From the NCBI GenBank assembly GCA_963844055.1, contig CAWJMN010000001.1:3100001-3164000 (forward strand): DNA of 64,000 bases. Direction: 5' to 3'. This document shows positions 57,112 to 64,000 of this stretch, in pieces. A program made the translations under genes and the position numbers. Below the pieces are notes generated by a model. That model worked only from the letters and a program-made list of their open reading frames with translations. It did not search any database and was not told where the DNA came from. Each line of letters opens with the position of its first letter. Position 1 is the stretch's first letter. Source of the DNA: CAWJMN01 sp963844055. GTDB lineage: Bacteria; Planctomycetota; Planctomycetia; Pirellulales; Pirellulaceae.

Positions 57112-58497
57112 ATGGATATCAGCGACACCATCGTAGCCGTGGCTTCTGCGGCCGGTGGTGCCGCCACAGGGATCATTCGGCTTAGTGGGCCAAGCACTCT
57201 ATCGGCGCTGGCTCAGTTGGTTTCGCCCAACGAGGCGGAGCAGGTTCGCACTTGTTCGCGCTCGTGCCGAATGGCGCTGAACCTGGCCCTGTTTGATGAT
57301 GCCCATCCAGGCCAAGCTGCCACGGTCAATGTGCAGGCGTATCTTTGGCCAACCTCTCGTAGCTATACGCGTCAGCCTTCAGCAGAGCTGCATCTAATTG
57401 GATCGCCGCCGCTGTTGGACCAGCTTCTATCGCAATTATTGCGCTGTGGCGTGCGTCTGGCTTTGCCGGGCGAGTTTACCTTGCGTGCTTTTTTGGCCGG
57501 CCGACTGGATCTGACACAGGCCGAGGCAGTACTGGGGGTGATCGATGCTCACTCGCAGGCGGAACTGTCCACAGCGCTGTCGCAATTGGCAGGGGGCCTG
57601 ACAGGACCACTGGCCCAGGTTCGCGGCGACCTGCTCGACCTACTGGCCGATCTCGAGGCGGGTCTCGACTTTGTTGATGAAGATATTTCGTTCGTTTCCG
57701 CTGAGGACGCCAGGGCTCGGCTACTTCAGGCTCAGTCCCAAGTGAAAAAGCTTTTGGCTTCGCTGCAAAATCGAGCCCTATCGGGTGAGGCGCCGGCGGT
57801 GGTGCTACTTGGTCGCCCCAATGTTGGCAAAAGCAGCTTGTTCAATCGCCTAGTGAATCGCCAAGCGGCGATCGTTTCCACGCAAGCGGGAACGACGCGC
57901 GATTATCTATCTGCCGAAGTCGAATGGGCGGGACAGCCCCTGCGTCTGATTGATACAGCTGGGCTTGATCCACAAACGGCCCTTTCGGAAATTGATCTAC
58001 GAGCCCAAAACGCCTCGACCGATCAGCAATCCAAGGGAGCAATCACGTTGGTATGCATCGACTCCACTCGCGAGCCCGATGCCTGGGAACAACAGCAGCT
58101 TCGTCACCCCACCAAGCAACAATTGATCGTCCTCACCAAAAGTGATCGGCCGACGCATCCTTCGCTGCAAGGATTCTTGGCCGGGAACGACTTCCTGCTT
58201 ACCAGCAGCGAAGCGGGAGAGGGCGTCACGGCGCTACAAAACAAAGTGCGGCAAGCCTTGGCCCAAATTGCCGCCGGTGAAATTTTGCCCGCAACAGCAC
58301 AGCGCTGCCAAGAGAGCTTGCAAGGAGCCGCTCAAGCGCTGCAGCATGCCATCGCCCTCCAGCAGGCGGGCCAAGGTGATGAACTGGTCGCTGCCGAGAT
58401 TCGGCTAACGCTGGATGAGCTGGGGAAAATTCTCGGGGTGATCTACACCGATGACCTGCTCGACCGAGTCTTCAGTCGGTTCTGCATCGGCAAATAG
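57112..58497 (+). CDS. mnmE: tRNA uridine-5-carboxymethylaminomethyl modification GTPase MnmE
   Basis: 461 residues. With MnmG it modifies U34 of certain tRNAs. The N-terminal folate-binding domain has DTIVAVASAAGGAATGIIRL and PGEFTLRAFLAGRLDLTQAE. The G domain starts at about 220 with LLGRPNVGKSSLFNRLVNRQ (P-loop), then GTTRDYL and LIDTAGLDP. TKSD replaces the usual NKxD base-recognition motif. The C-terminus ends in RVFSRFCIGK, the conserved CxGK signature that holds the catalytic Cys. It lies 39 bases after yidC on the same strand, so it is probably in the same operon. Confidence 0.95.
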   Translation: MDISDTIVAVASAAGGAATGIIRLSGPSTLSALAQLVSPNEAEQVRTCSRSCRMALNLALFDDAHPGQAATVNVQAYLWPTSRSYTRQPSAELHLIGSPPLLDQLLSQLLRCGVRLALPGEFTLRAFLAGRLDLTQAEAVLGVIDAHSQAELSTALSQLAGGLTGPLAQVRGDLLDLLADLEAGLDFVDEDISFVSAEDARARLLQAQSQVKKLLASLQNRALSGEAPAVVLLGRPNVGKSSLFNRLVNRQAAIVSTQAGTTRDYLSAEVEWAGQPLRLIDTAGLDPQTALSEIDLRAQNASTDQQSKGAITLVCIDSTREPDAWEQQQLRHPTKQQLIVLTKSDRPTHPSLQGFLAGNDFLLTSSEAGEGVTALQNKVRQALAQIAAGEILPATAQRCQESLQGAAQALQHAIALQQAGQGDELVAAEIRLTLDELGKILGVIYTDDLLDRVFSRFCIGK

Positions 58498-58619
58498 GCT
58501 TTCGTCGAAGCTGGTTTTCTAGCGAATGCTTGGGGACTGGATTGGCGCCAAGCGAGGGCTGATAATCGCGGAACCGTTTTTGACCGCGGCTTGTCCTCTC
58601 GCTAACCAAGGAGCCTTCC

Positions 58620-59804
58620 ATGTTACGCAAGCTGTTTTTGGCTTTGGCCATTCTTTGTTCGGCCGTGCCGCTATTGGCGGCTGATCCTGCCCTCACGCTC
58701 AAGCAGAATGATGTTTGGGTGATGGCGGGGGACAGCATTACCGCCCAGCGCCAACATAGCAACTATATCGAGGCCTTTTGTCGCACTCGTTATCCGCAAC
58801 TGAATTTGCAATTTCGCAACTCTGGCATCGGTGGCAATCGGACATCACATATCCTAGAGCGATTTGAATACGATGTGGCCGCCTGGAAGCCAACGATTGT
58901 GAGCATTGAACTAGGGATGAACGATGTGGGAGCAGGGGATGATCCGACGACCTACATTAACGGCATGCGCGAGCTGATCAAAAAGATCCGCGAGATCAAC
59001 GCCACGCCAGTGCTGATTTCTTCCAGCCCTGTGAATGATGGCAGCTTGCCAGGAGCTTGGAAGGGAGACCGTTGCCGCCGGATCGATCCGTACACGGTAG
59101 CTTTGAAAAAGCTGGCAGAAGAAGAGAAGGTGGTCATGGTGGACCAATACCACTCGCTACTAGAAATGTGGGGAAAGAACCTGCAAGCGGAAAAGCCCAT
59201 CGCCCTGGGTGGTGATCCGGTTCACCCTGGCCCGGTTGGTCAAACTACGATGGCCGCCACGATCCTTTCTGCCCTGAAGCTCAATAGCGATGTTAGCTCG
59301 GCCTCGATCAAGGCCGATGGCACCGGTGTTGATGCCAAGGCGTGTACGATTTCCGAGGTTTCTGCCAAGCCGGGACGTTTGGCCTTCACACGTTTGGATG
59401 AGGCAGGGCCTTGGCCGATCGATGCCAAAGCCCAAGATGCCTTGAAGCTGATGCCGGAGATCGCTGGCCTCTCCCGCTGGACGTTGACGGTGCCTGATCT
59501 ACCTGCGGGAAACTATCATGTCCTCATCAATGGCAAGCCCGCCGCCAAGGTCACCGAGAAGGAACTTGCGGCCGGCTGGAACATTGCATCGGCCCAGGAG
59601 GGGGTCGTGGCAGAACGGGCCGCAACGATTGTCGGCCTAGTCGCCAAGCTACAAGGGGGCCTTAACAACAATTGGCGTGCTGCCAGCAAGGCCAAAGATG
59701 CTGACAAGCTGGCCGCCGCACAAAAAGCCATTGAAGATTGCGAGGCCGAGCTTCGTGCCGCGTGCCAATCGATCGCACTGAAGTTTGTGCTGGAGAAGGA
59801 ATAG
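58620..59804 (+). CDS. Secreted SGNH/GDSL hydrolase
   Basis: 394 residues. AAGGAG precedes the ATG; the signal peptide is LFLALAILCSAVPLLAAD. Block I is VWVMAGDSITAQ (catalytic Ser), block II has RNSGIGGNR, block III ELGMNDVGAGDD (Gly/Asn of the oxyanion hole) and block V DPVHPGPVG (catalytic Asp/His). All four SGNH blocks are present. The C-terminal 150 residues extend beyond the core (LPAGNYHVLINGKPAAKVTE), a beta-rich add-on common to planctomycete members. Likely substrates are acylated sugars or other esters. A strong terminator follows. Confidence 0.9.
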   Translation: MLRKLFLALAILCSAVPLLAADPALTLKQNDVWVMAGDSITAQRQHSNYIEAFCRTRYPQLNLQFRNSGIGGNRTSHILERFEYDVAAWKPTIVSIELGMNDVGAGDDPTTYINGMRELIKKIREINATPVLISSSPVNDGSLPGAWKGDRCRRIDPYTVALKKLAEEEKVVMVDQYHSLLEMWGKNLQAEKPIALGGDPVHPGPVGQTTMAATILSALKLNSDVSSASIKADGTGVDAKACTISEVSAKPGRLAFTRLDEAGPWPIDAKAQDALKLMPEIAGLSRWTLTVPDLPAGNYHVLINGKPAAKVTEKELAAGWNIASAQEGVVAERAATIVGLVAKLQGGLNNNWRAASKAKDADKLAAAQKAIEDCEAELRAACQSIALKFVLEKE

Positions 59805-59824
59805 TTGGCAACTTGATCGTATGA

Positions 59825-59858
59825 AAAAGGGGAGCAAGTCACTTGCTCCCCTTTTGCT
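59825..59858. terminator. Strong bidirectional terminator
   Basis: AAAAGGGGAGCAAGT and ACTTGCTCCCCTTTT form a perfect 15-base-pair stem with a one-base centre, 20 bases after the SGNH gene. Confidence 0.9.
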
Positions 59859-59987
59859 TGATTACGCAGCTGGCTCTGGCTGCCATGCAATCCCGCTTGG
59901 GATGTCTTTTAGATTCCATAATCGCAACAAAAAGCCGACCAACGCTAATCGCCGCAGAGAACGCTCACATATTGTCCGCAGGAAGGG

Positions 59988-60563
59988 CTAGTTTGGCGGT
60001 CCCTTCACCCATTGTTCCCCTATGGCATCTGGCTTACCGAAAACACGAATCAAATCCTCACGGCTAATAGGAAACGAAAGAAATTCACCCTTTGCAGAAG
60101 GGCCAATTTGAACACCTGCCAATGGACTATCCGAAGACTCCAAAATAACACATGTAATCAAACGTTGCTTAGCGAAAATAAACATCGACCCCGATAGCTG
60201 TTCTCCTAGTCGGTAAATCGTTGCGTCCTGATGCTGGTAAACGACTGAATGAGAACCCGGATAATCTACACCATTTCTTATATCGACATCCCACGTTCGC
60301 ACACGATCCTCTTGAAGCGTTGCCAGTTCGATTACTTCGCCATCTTTCAGCTTAAGCCACATCGGCGCAATTACATTGCCACACTTATCGCTACCCAAAT
60401 ACACCTCACTAAATCTTCCCGGTGTTCCACGAAACGCTTTGTCACCATACTCGGCCCATGTTCCGTTACTTATTTTCCGACTGCCACATCCCAGCATCAC
60501 GGCATGGCTTAGCATCACCAGAGTGACGACTAGTGCTATTCGCATGGGATGCAGCAAGTTCAT
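59988..60563 (-). CDS. Hypothetical lipoprotein A of a tandem duplicate pair
   Basis: 191 residues with a lipoprotein signal (RIALVVTLVMLSHAVMLGCG, lipid-modified Cys). The mature part contains GTWAEYGDKAFRGTPGRFSE, APMWLKLKDGEVIELATLQE, and a highly conserved end (FPISREDLIRVFGKPDAI, then KGPPN). No known family. It is the same length as lipoprotein B at 60717 and closely similar throughout; the gene spacing gives a duplicated unit of 729 bases. The conserved IxREDLIRVFGKP segment may be functional. Confidence 0.75.
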   Translation of the reverse strand: MNLLHPMRIALVVTLVMLSHAVMLGCGSRKISNGTWAEYGDKAFRGTPGRFSEVYLGSDKCGNVIAPMWLKLKDGEVIELATLQEDRVRTWDVDIRNGVDYPGSHSVVYQHQDATIYRLGEQLSGSMFIFAKQRLITCVILESSDSPLAGVQIGPSAKGEFLSFPISREDLIRVFGKPDAIGEQWVKGPPN

Positions 60564-60646
60564 CGAACACTCCCTTATTATTCACTTCACGGAATCAGGA
60601 TTCTCAGGGCAATCGACTCAGGCACACCGTGCGGAAGGAAACTCTT

Positions 60647-60661
60647 GACCGGACGATTATA
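60647..60661 (-). promoter_or_regulatory. Promoter-like element, copy 1
   Basis: On the minus strand CTATAATCG (TATAAT at 60656-60661) is followed by TCCGGTC, about 93 bases upstream of lipoprotein A. The same arrangement occurs in copies 2 and 3. Confidence 0.5.
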
Positions 60662-60716
60662 GCTGGGAAGTCCTGCGAGCTCAGCACCTACTCTCAAATA
60701 CCAAAGCAAGACAGGC

Positions 60717-61292
60717 CTAATTTGGCGGTCCCTTTGCCCAACGTTCGTGGATGACATCAGGCTTACCGAAGACGCGAATCAAATCCTCTCGACTAATTGG
60801 CAAAGAAAGAAACTCGCCCGTCGCAGAAGGGCCCACTTGAACACCAGCAAGAGGATTGTCAGTGGACTCCCTAATAACACAGGCAACCAATCGCTGCTTT
60901 AAGAACGTAAAACTTGATCCCGATCGATTTTCCCCTAAACGATAATACTGTGCGTCTTGTAGTTGGTAGATAGTTGTATTAGAGCCCGGAGAATCTCTTC
61001 CCATCCTAACATCAATATCCCACAATCGAACACGATCCTCCTGAAGCGTACCCAGTTCAACTACCTCGCCATCTTTCAGCTTAAGCCACATCGGTGCGAT
61101 CTTATCACTGCACCTCTCGCCTCCCAAATATATTTCACGAAAGCTGTCAGGCGTTCCGCGAAACGATTTATCGTTGTACTCGGCCCACATTCCGTAGCTA
61201 ATCTTTCGACTGCCACACCCCAGGATCAGGGCATAGCTTAGCATCGCAAACATGACGACTAGTGCTATTCGCATGGGATGCAACAACTTCAT
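60717..61292 (-). CDS. Hypothetical lipoprotein B of a tandem duplicate pair
   Basis: 191 residues, signal RIALVVMFAMLSYALILGCG with lipid-modified Cys. Similar to lipoprotein A along the whole length, including APMWLKLKDGEVVELGTLQE, PLAGVQVGPSATGEFLSLP and ISREDLIRVFGKPDV. Differences are scattered and mostly conservative, so both copies look to be under selection. The upstream regions are also duplicated, including the TATAAT/GACCGGTC element. Function unknown. Confidence 0.75.
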   Translation of the reverse strand: MKLLHPMRIALVVMFAMLSYALILGCGSRKISYGMWAEYNDKSFRGTPDSFREIYLGGERCSDKIAPMWLKLKDGEVVELGTLQEDRVRLWDIDVRMGRDSPGSNTTIYQLQDAQYYRLGENRSGSSFTFLKQRLVACVIRESTDNPLAGVQVGPSATGEFLSLPISREDLIRVFGKPDVIHERWAKGPPN

Positions 61293-61373
61293 CGAACACT
61301 CCCTTATTCACTTCCTCGAATCAGGATTTTCAGGGCAATCGACTCAGGCACACCAGTGCGGCAGAAAACTCTT

Positions 61374-61388
61374 GACCGGTCGATTATA
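61374..61388 (-). promoter_or_regulatory. Promoter-like element with GACCGGTC palindrome, copy 2
   Basis: On the minus strand GACTATAATCG (TATAAT at 61383-61388) runs directly into GACCGGTC (61374-61381), about 90 bases upstream of lipoprotein B. The palindrome sits where transcription would begin and may be an operator. Confidence 0.5.
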
Positions 61389-61458
61389 GTCGGGGAGTCC
61401 GACGGGCACGCAAGCAACGGATGCCAAGCGGCCTAGGTACGGCACAGGAATCACAGAG

Positions 61459-62472
61459 CTATTTAGGGCCAGGTGGTCCGGGCAAACCAGGAATATTTTC
61501 CAAGGTGGTGTCTGCTGAACTGCTATTAGAATCGGGCGAAGAGACTGGTGGGTCAAGACGCATGTTACCCAGGCCCCATCTCTGATGTATTTCCGGAATG
61601 TCCGTAGACCTAATGGATGTCCCCGTTAAATCAAGGATAGGCACTGGCGATTTTAATCGAAGCAGGACCATAAGCTTCTCGGGTTGTACCTTTGTCTCAC
61701 TCAAATCGAGCATCTTAAGGGAAGATAGTTCGCTTAATGCAGCAAGCCCACTGCCATCGACGCTGGTCCCTTCAAAGTGAATCGACGTAACGGTGTTGCG
61801 TTTGCAAATTAAAGCAAGAGAAGCATCTGAAACATCCGTATAGTCCAAGTCAACTAGCTTTATATTTGAACCGATTTTGTCAGCCAATGCATTTATGTCG
61901 CCATCGTCTATCCCTTGACTGTAGCCAAATCGAAGATGCTCGAGATCTGGGAGACAGGGAAACTCTGAAAACTCAGCCGATGACATATTGCATTTCAGAA
62001 AGCAGAGCGTCTCAAGGCTTGCAAATCGTTTTAGCTCCACAAACGTTGCAGTGCCAATATCCGAACCGGCGAATGAAAGCTCTCTTACGTTGCGAGGGTT
62101 TTCTATATGCCGAATAAGGGCTTCTGCATCACCCTGCTTTGTGTTTCGCATGAAAACAATCGTAATTTCCGGAAATAGCGATAGCAGTTTACTGTCCTGC
62201 TCTGACAGCTGAGCGTTGTCGGCTTCCATCAAATAACTTGCCTTATACGGATCGTCCCAAAAGCTTTGGAAGAGTTCAGGGGATTGAGAGCCGTCACTCG
62301 CAATGACTTGAACCCCGCGAGTCCGCAAATACGATACGGCCTCTTTTCGACGAATGGCATCGTTTCTGTAGATACGAAATAACCCGAATGCCAAGGAGAA
62401 TATCGCAATTGCTATTAACGCCGTTTTCAGTGAAAACTGAAAACGCTTTAAAGCGGATGGATTCATCGTCAT
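61459..62472 (-). CDS. Membrane-anchored leucine-rich repeat protein
   Basis: 337 residues. The N-terminus RFQFSLKTALIAIAIFSLAF is the 'FSL+TLL' membrane anchor seen in many planctomycete hypothetical proteins. It is followed by EAVSYLRTRGVQVIASDG and irregular leucine-rich repeats (LSFAGSDIGTATFVELKRFA, LVDLDYTDVSDASLALICKR, IHFEGTSVDGSGLAALSELS, LDLSETKVQPEKLMVLLRLK). The C-terminus is Ser/Pro-rich. It is related in plan to the LRR proteins at 14102 and 63040. Function unknown; protein binding is likely. Confidence 0.7.
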   Translation of the reverse strand: MTMNPSALKRFQFSLKTALIAIAIFSLAFGLFRIYRNDAIRRKEAVSYLRTRGVQVIASDGSQSPELFQSFWDDPYKASYLMEADNAQLSEQDSKLLSLFPEITIVFMRNTKQGDAEALIRHIENPRNVRELSFAGSDIGTATFVELKRFASLETLCFLKCNMSSAEFSEFPCLPDLEHLRFGYSQGIDDGDINALADKIGSNIKLVDLDYTDVSDASLALICKRNTVTSIHFEGTSVDGSGLAALSELSSLKMLDLSETKVQPEKLMVLLRLKSPVPILDLTGTSIRSTDIPEIHQRWGLGNMRLDPPVSSPDSNSSSADTTLENIPGLPGPPGPK

Positions 62473-63039
62473 CTCGGAGTGTTACGAGTTGCTATTGCGG
62501 CAAGGGAACGGGAACGCGTTGTCGAGCAAGCCCCTTTGCTGGGCGTACGCAATTATTCGCCTTTCGTCTCATCTGCAGAAAACTCGTCTGTACAATCCTT
62601 GCACTTCTCGCGTGTCCAGCAACATGAAGTGGCACTAGGAGCACGGCCTCGTGGCAATGCCGAGATAGCCAGTTCCAAACAGCGGACCTGATCACATCCT
62701 AGGCGGTGGCTATTCAAGGTGCAATCGCGGCAGGGGCTCGACCGGTCGATTACAGTTGGCTGGTCTGGAAGTCAGGCAATCGCGACTGGGATGAGCAACC
62801 GGGGCCAACGGCACAACTTCGCGACGGTCTGTTCCGAACGATGTTTTTTTCGCTTCTTCATCGGAGAGCCTCCTGCCTTCAAGCAAGGCTCTAGACTCCC
62901 CTATAACATGGACTAAAAAAGAGGGCATTCCAGTAGCAACCACCCGCGAACCAGTTTAGAATCCACGCCTTGCAAAAATAAGTCGAAATCGAAGGCAAAA
63001 CATGATACTGCACAGTATTTCATTTGGATAAATGCATCG
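62473..63039. other. Intergenic region between divergent LRR genes
   Basis: About 570 bases. It holds copy 3 of the promoter-like element (62740-62754) and otherwise only short frames without features. A 62710-62943 minus frame looks like chance. Confidence 0.4.
62740..62754 (-). promoter_or_regulatory. Promoter-like element with GACCGGTC palindrome, copy 3
   Basis: On the minus strand CTGTAATCG is followed by GACCGGTC (62740-62747), 270 bases upstream of the LRR gene at 61459-62472. It is more diverged at the -10 position than copies 1 and 2. Confidence 0.4.
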
Positions 63040-63585
63040 ATGTCCATTGCTCGACGGTCATCATTTGTCATCCTCTTCAGCCTTGTTGGCTCGTTGGCAG
63101 TTGCACAGTGGTTTGCTCAGCCATTTCAGGAACGTCGCGCCAAGCAAAAGCAGCTCAATGCTCTTGGCGCGTTCGCCGTAGCGTTTGATGCCAATGGATC
63201 CGTTTCGTCCGCTCGCTTCCGTGGTTTGATTGCCGAGGAGTTTCCAGAAGCATGCTCTCAACTTGAAGTCGTGGACCTAAAAGGAGTTCATGGAGCCTGC
63301 AACAGTCTCCAAGTACTTGCCCGCTTGAAATCATTGCGTATGGTCATTCTAAGTGGCAGCGATGTGAGAGATGAAGACATACAATCCCTCATCAGGATTC
63401 CTGGCTTGAGACATCTGTGGCTGACGAATACTAATTTGACTGATCAATGTGTTGACGACCTAGCTAGGATTGAACGCCTTGAACGCGTCAAGCTAGACGG
63501 AACCAAGATCAGCGCTGAAGCGATCGAACGCCTGCGTCTCTTGAAGCCAAGTATTACGATCGAAGGAGCCACTCATGCAGGATAG
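63040..63585 (+). CDS. Leucine-rich repeat protein, membrane-anchored, short
   Basis: 181 residues. The N-terminal helix SSFVILFSLVGSLAVAQWFA can be a membrane anchor or signal. It is followed by KQLNALGAFAVAFDANGSV, the same plan of anchor plus 'LxxLGxxV' segment as in the other LRR proteins here. Then four or so repeats: LEVVDLKGVHGACNSLQVLA, MVILSGSDVRDEDIQSLIRI, HLWLTNTNLTDQCVDDLARI and KLDGTKISAEAIERLRLLKP. It overlaps the next gene by 11 bases, so both are translated together. Confidence 0.7.
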   Translation: MSIARRSSFVILFSLVGSLAVAQWFAQPFQERRAKQKQLNALGAFAVAFDANGSVSSARFRGLIAEEFPEACSQLEVVDLKGVHGACNSLQVLARLKSLRMVILSGSDVRDEDIQSLIRIPGLRHLWLTNTNLTDQCVDDLARIERLERVKLDGTKISAEAIERLRLLKPSITIEGATHAG

Positions 63586-64000
63586 TCTAGGCAACGATGG
63601 TAACAGGCACACTGCGACCGTTTCTTTATTTCAAACAATCCTGTGGGACATGTTCTCGGCGTTCGGTATTTTCACCGCTACGTGCTGCCTGACTTTACAT
63701 CGAGCAGGCCTCAACGACCTGCGTACTCCAATTAGCATCGAGTACGCCGAGGGCAACCGACTCGCAATCATTTTCTTCTTCACGTCGCTTGGCTTGATAC
63801 TTGTGACCGGCCTTCTGTACCGATGCTACGGCGGAATGATGGAAAGCCTGCTTTTGTTTGGAGCACTACTGTTTCTGGCCATCGTGATTGCATCCAAGCC
63901 ACATTCGATCATCCACTTTTACTCTTACTATGCGACCGTGGTCGTAGCACTTCTCGCTCCACTGTTCGCTGCATGTCGGCTCAAGATGTGGTCCTGTGTT
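63575..64000 (+). CDS. Multi-span membrane protein, partial
   Basis: 142 residues to the window edge without a stop. ATG 63575 overlaps the LRR gene by 11 bases in another frame. About four hydrophobic helices are seen: MFSAFGIFTATCCLTL, LAIIFFFTSLGLILVTGLLY, ESLLLFGALLFLAIVIAS and YYATVVVALLAPLFAACRL. No known family is recognised. It is probably a partner of the LRR protein encoded just upstream. Confidence 0.6.
   Translation, partial: MQDSLGNDGNRHTATVSLFQTILWDMFSAFGIFTATCCLTLHRAGLNDLRTPISIEYAEGNRLAIIFFFTSLGLILVTGLLYRCYGGMMESLLLFGALLFLAIVIASKPHSIIHFYSYYATVVVALLAPLFAACRLKMWSCV

Larger units (their letters stand above)
59988..61388. repeat. Direct tandem duplication of a 729-base unit
   Basis: Two units holding the gene, its 5' leader (CATCGAACACTCCCTTATT on the plus strand just outside each start) and a promoter-like element are repeated in the same orientation. 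Divergence is greatest in the intergenic part. Confidence 0.8.

Noticed and set aside
62710..62943. A 77-residue minus frame in the gap before the last LRR gene
   Set aside because: It overlaps the promoter-like element and has a chance-like composition.

Overview
The window looks like chromosome of a planctomycete, probably of the Pirellulaceae type. The basis is a family signature I recognise from the sequence: a DUF1549/DUF1553 protein, two DUF1080 proteins, a sulfatase with a formylglycine motif, an FGE-sulfatase domain, SMP-30-like proteins, a neutral-ceramidase-like protein, lipid A genes (lpxD, lpxI), very long proteins of secreted type, and leucine-rich repeat proteins whose N-terminal anchors are typical of the group. 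No rRNA, tRNA, CRISPR array, insertion sequence or phage was seen.

Layout. 0-5.4 kb: start of an M28-type peptidase (cut by the window edge), HAD hydrolase, secreted LRR protein, and an ECF sigma factor with a membrane DUF1549/DUF1553 partner. 5.7-7.7 kb: lpxD-lpxI. 7.7-14 kb: a cyanophycin locus (DUF1854 protein, ABC transporter, cyanophycin synthetase). 14-20.4 kb: LRR lipoprotein, SNF2 helicase with a broken upstream gene, and an FGE/SMP-30 fusion. 20.4-25.8 kb: ceramidase-like protein, three TadE/TadG-type pseudopilin-like genes and a divergent secreted protein. 25.9-33 kb: sulfatase, a large secreted domain protein, a Pro/Ala/Glu-rich TPR protein and a DUF1080 protein. 33.1-35.2 kb: leuA with what looks like a complete leucine attenuator in front of it. 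35.4-42.4 kb: a CzcCBA-type metal efflux system. 42.7-52.6 kb: purC, a glycosidase-like protein, SMP-30, DUF1080, a 20-residue-repeat protein, an acetyl-xylan-esterase-like hydrolase, trpD and tsaB. 53-59.8 kb: two tandem phosphoesterases, yidC, mnmE and an SGNH hydrolase. 59.9-64 kb: an accessory-looking stretch with tandemly duplicated lipoproteins, LRR proteins and a membrane protein.

Two observations stand out. First, 5' of leuA there is a promoter-like sequence, a 19-codon ORF with a Leu-Leu-Leu-Leu run and a further Leu-Leu pair, a segment overlapping its stop codon that can pair with the 5' arm of the following terminator, and the terminator itself. This is the architecture of a ribosome-mediated attenuator. 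Second, at least six reading-frame breaks in five different genes coincide with the 7-mer GCTCAGC/GCTGAGC, and in every case deleting one base (giving GCCAGC/GCTGGC) restores a sensible protein. The remaining two suspected breaks are single extra bases in A/T runs. This points to a motif-specific one-base insertion, either a consensus artefact or a real mutational process. The affected genes (cyanophycin ABC transporter, CzcA, two hypothetical genes) should be read as probably intact.
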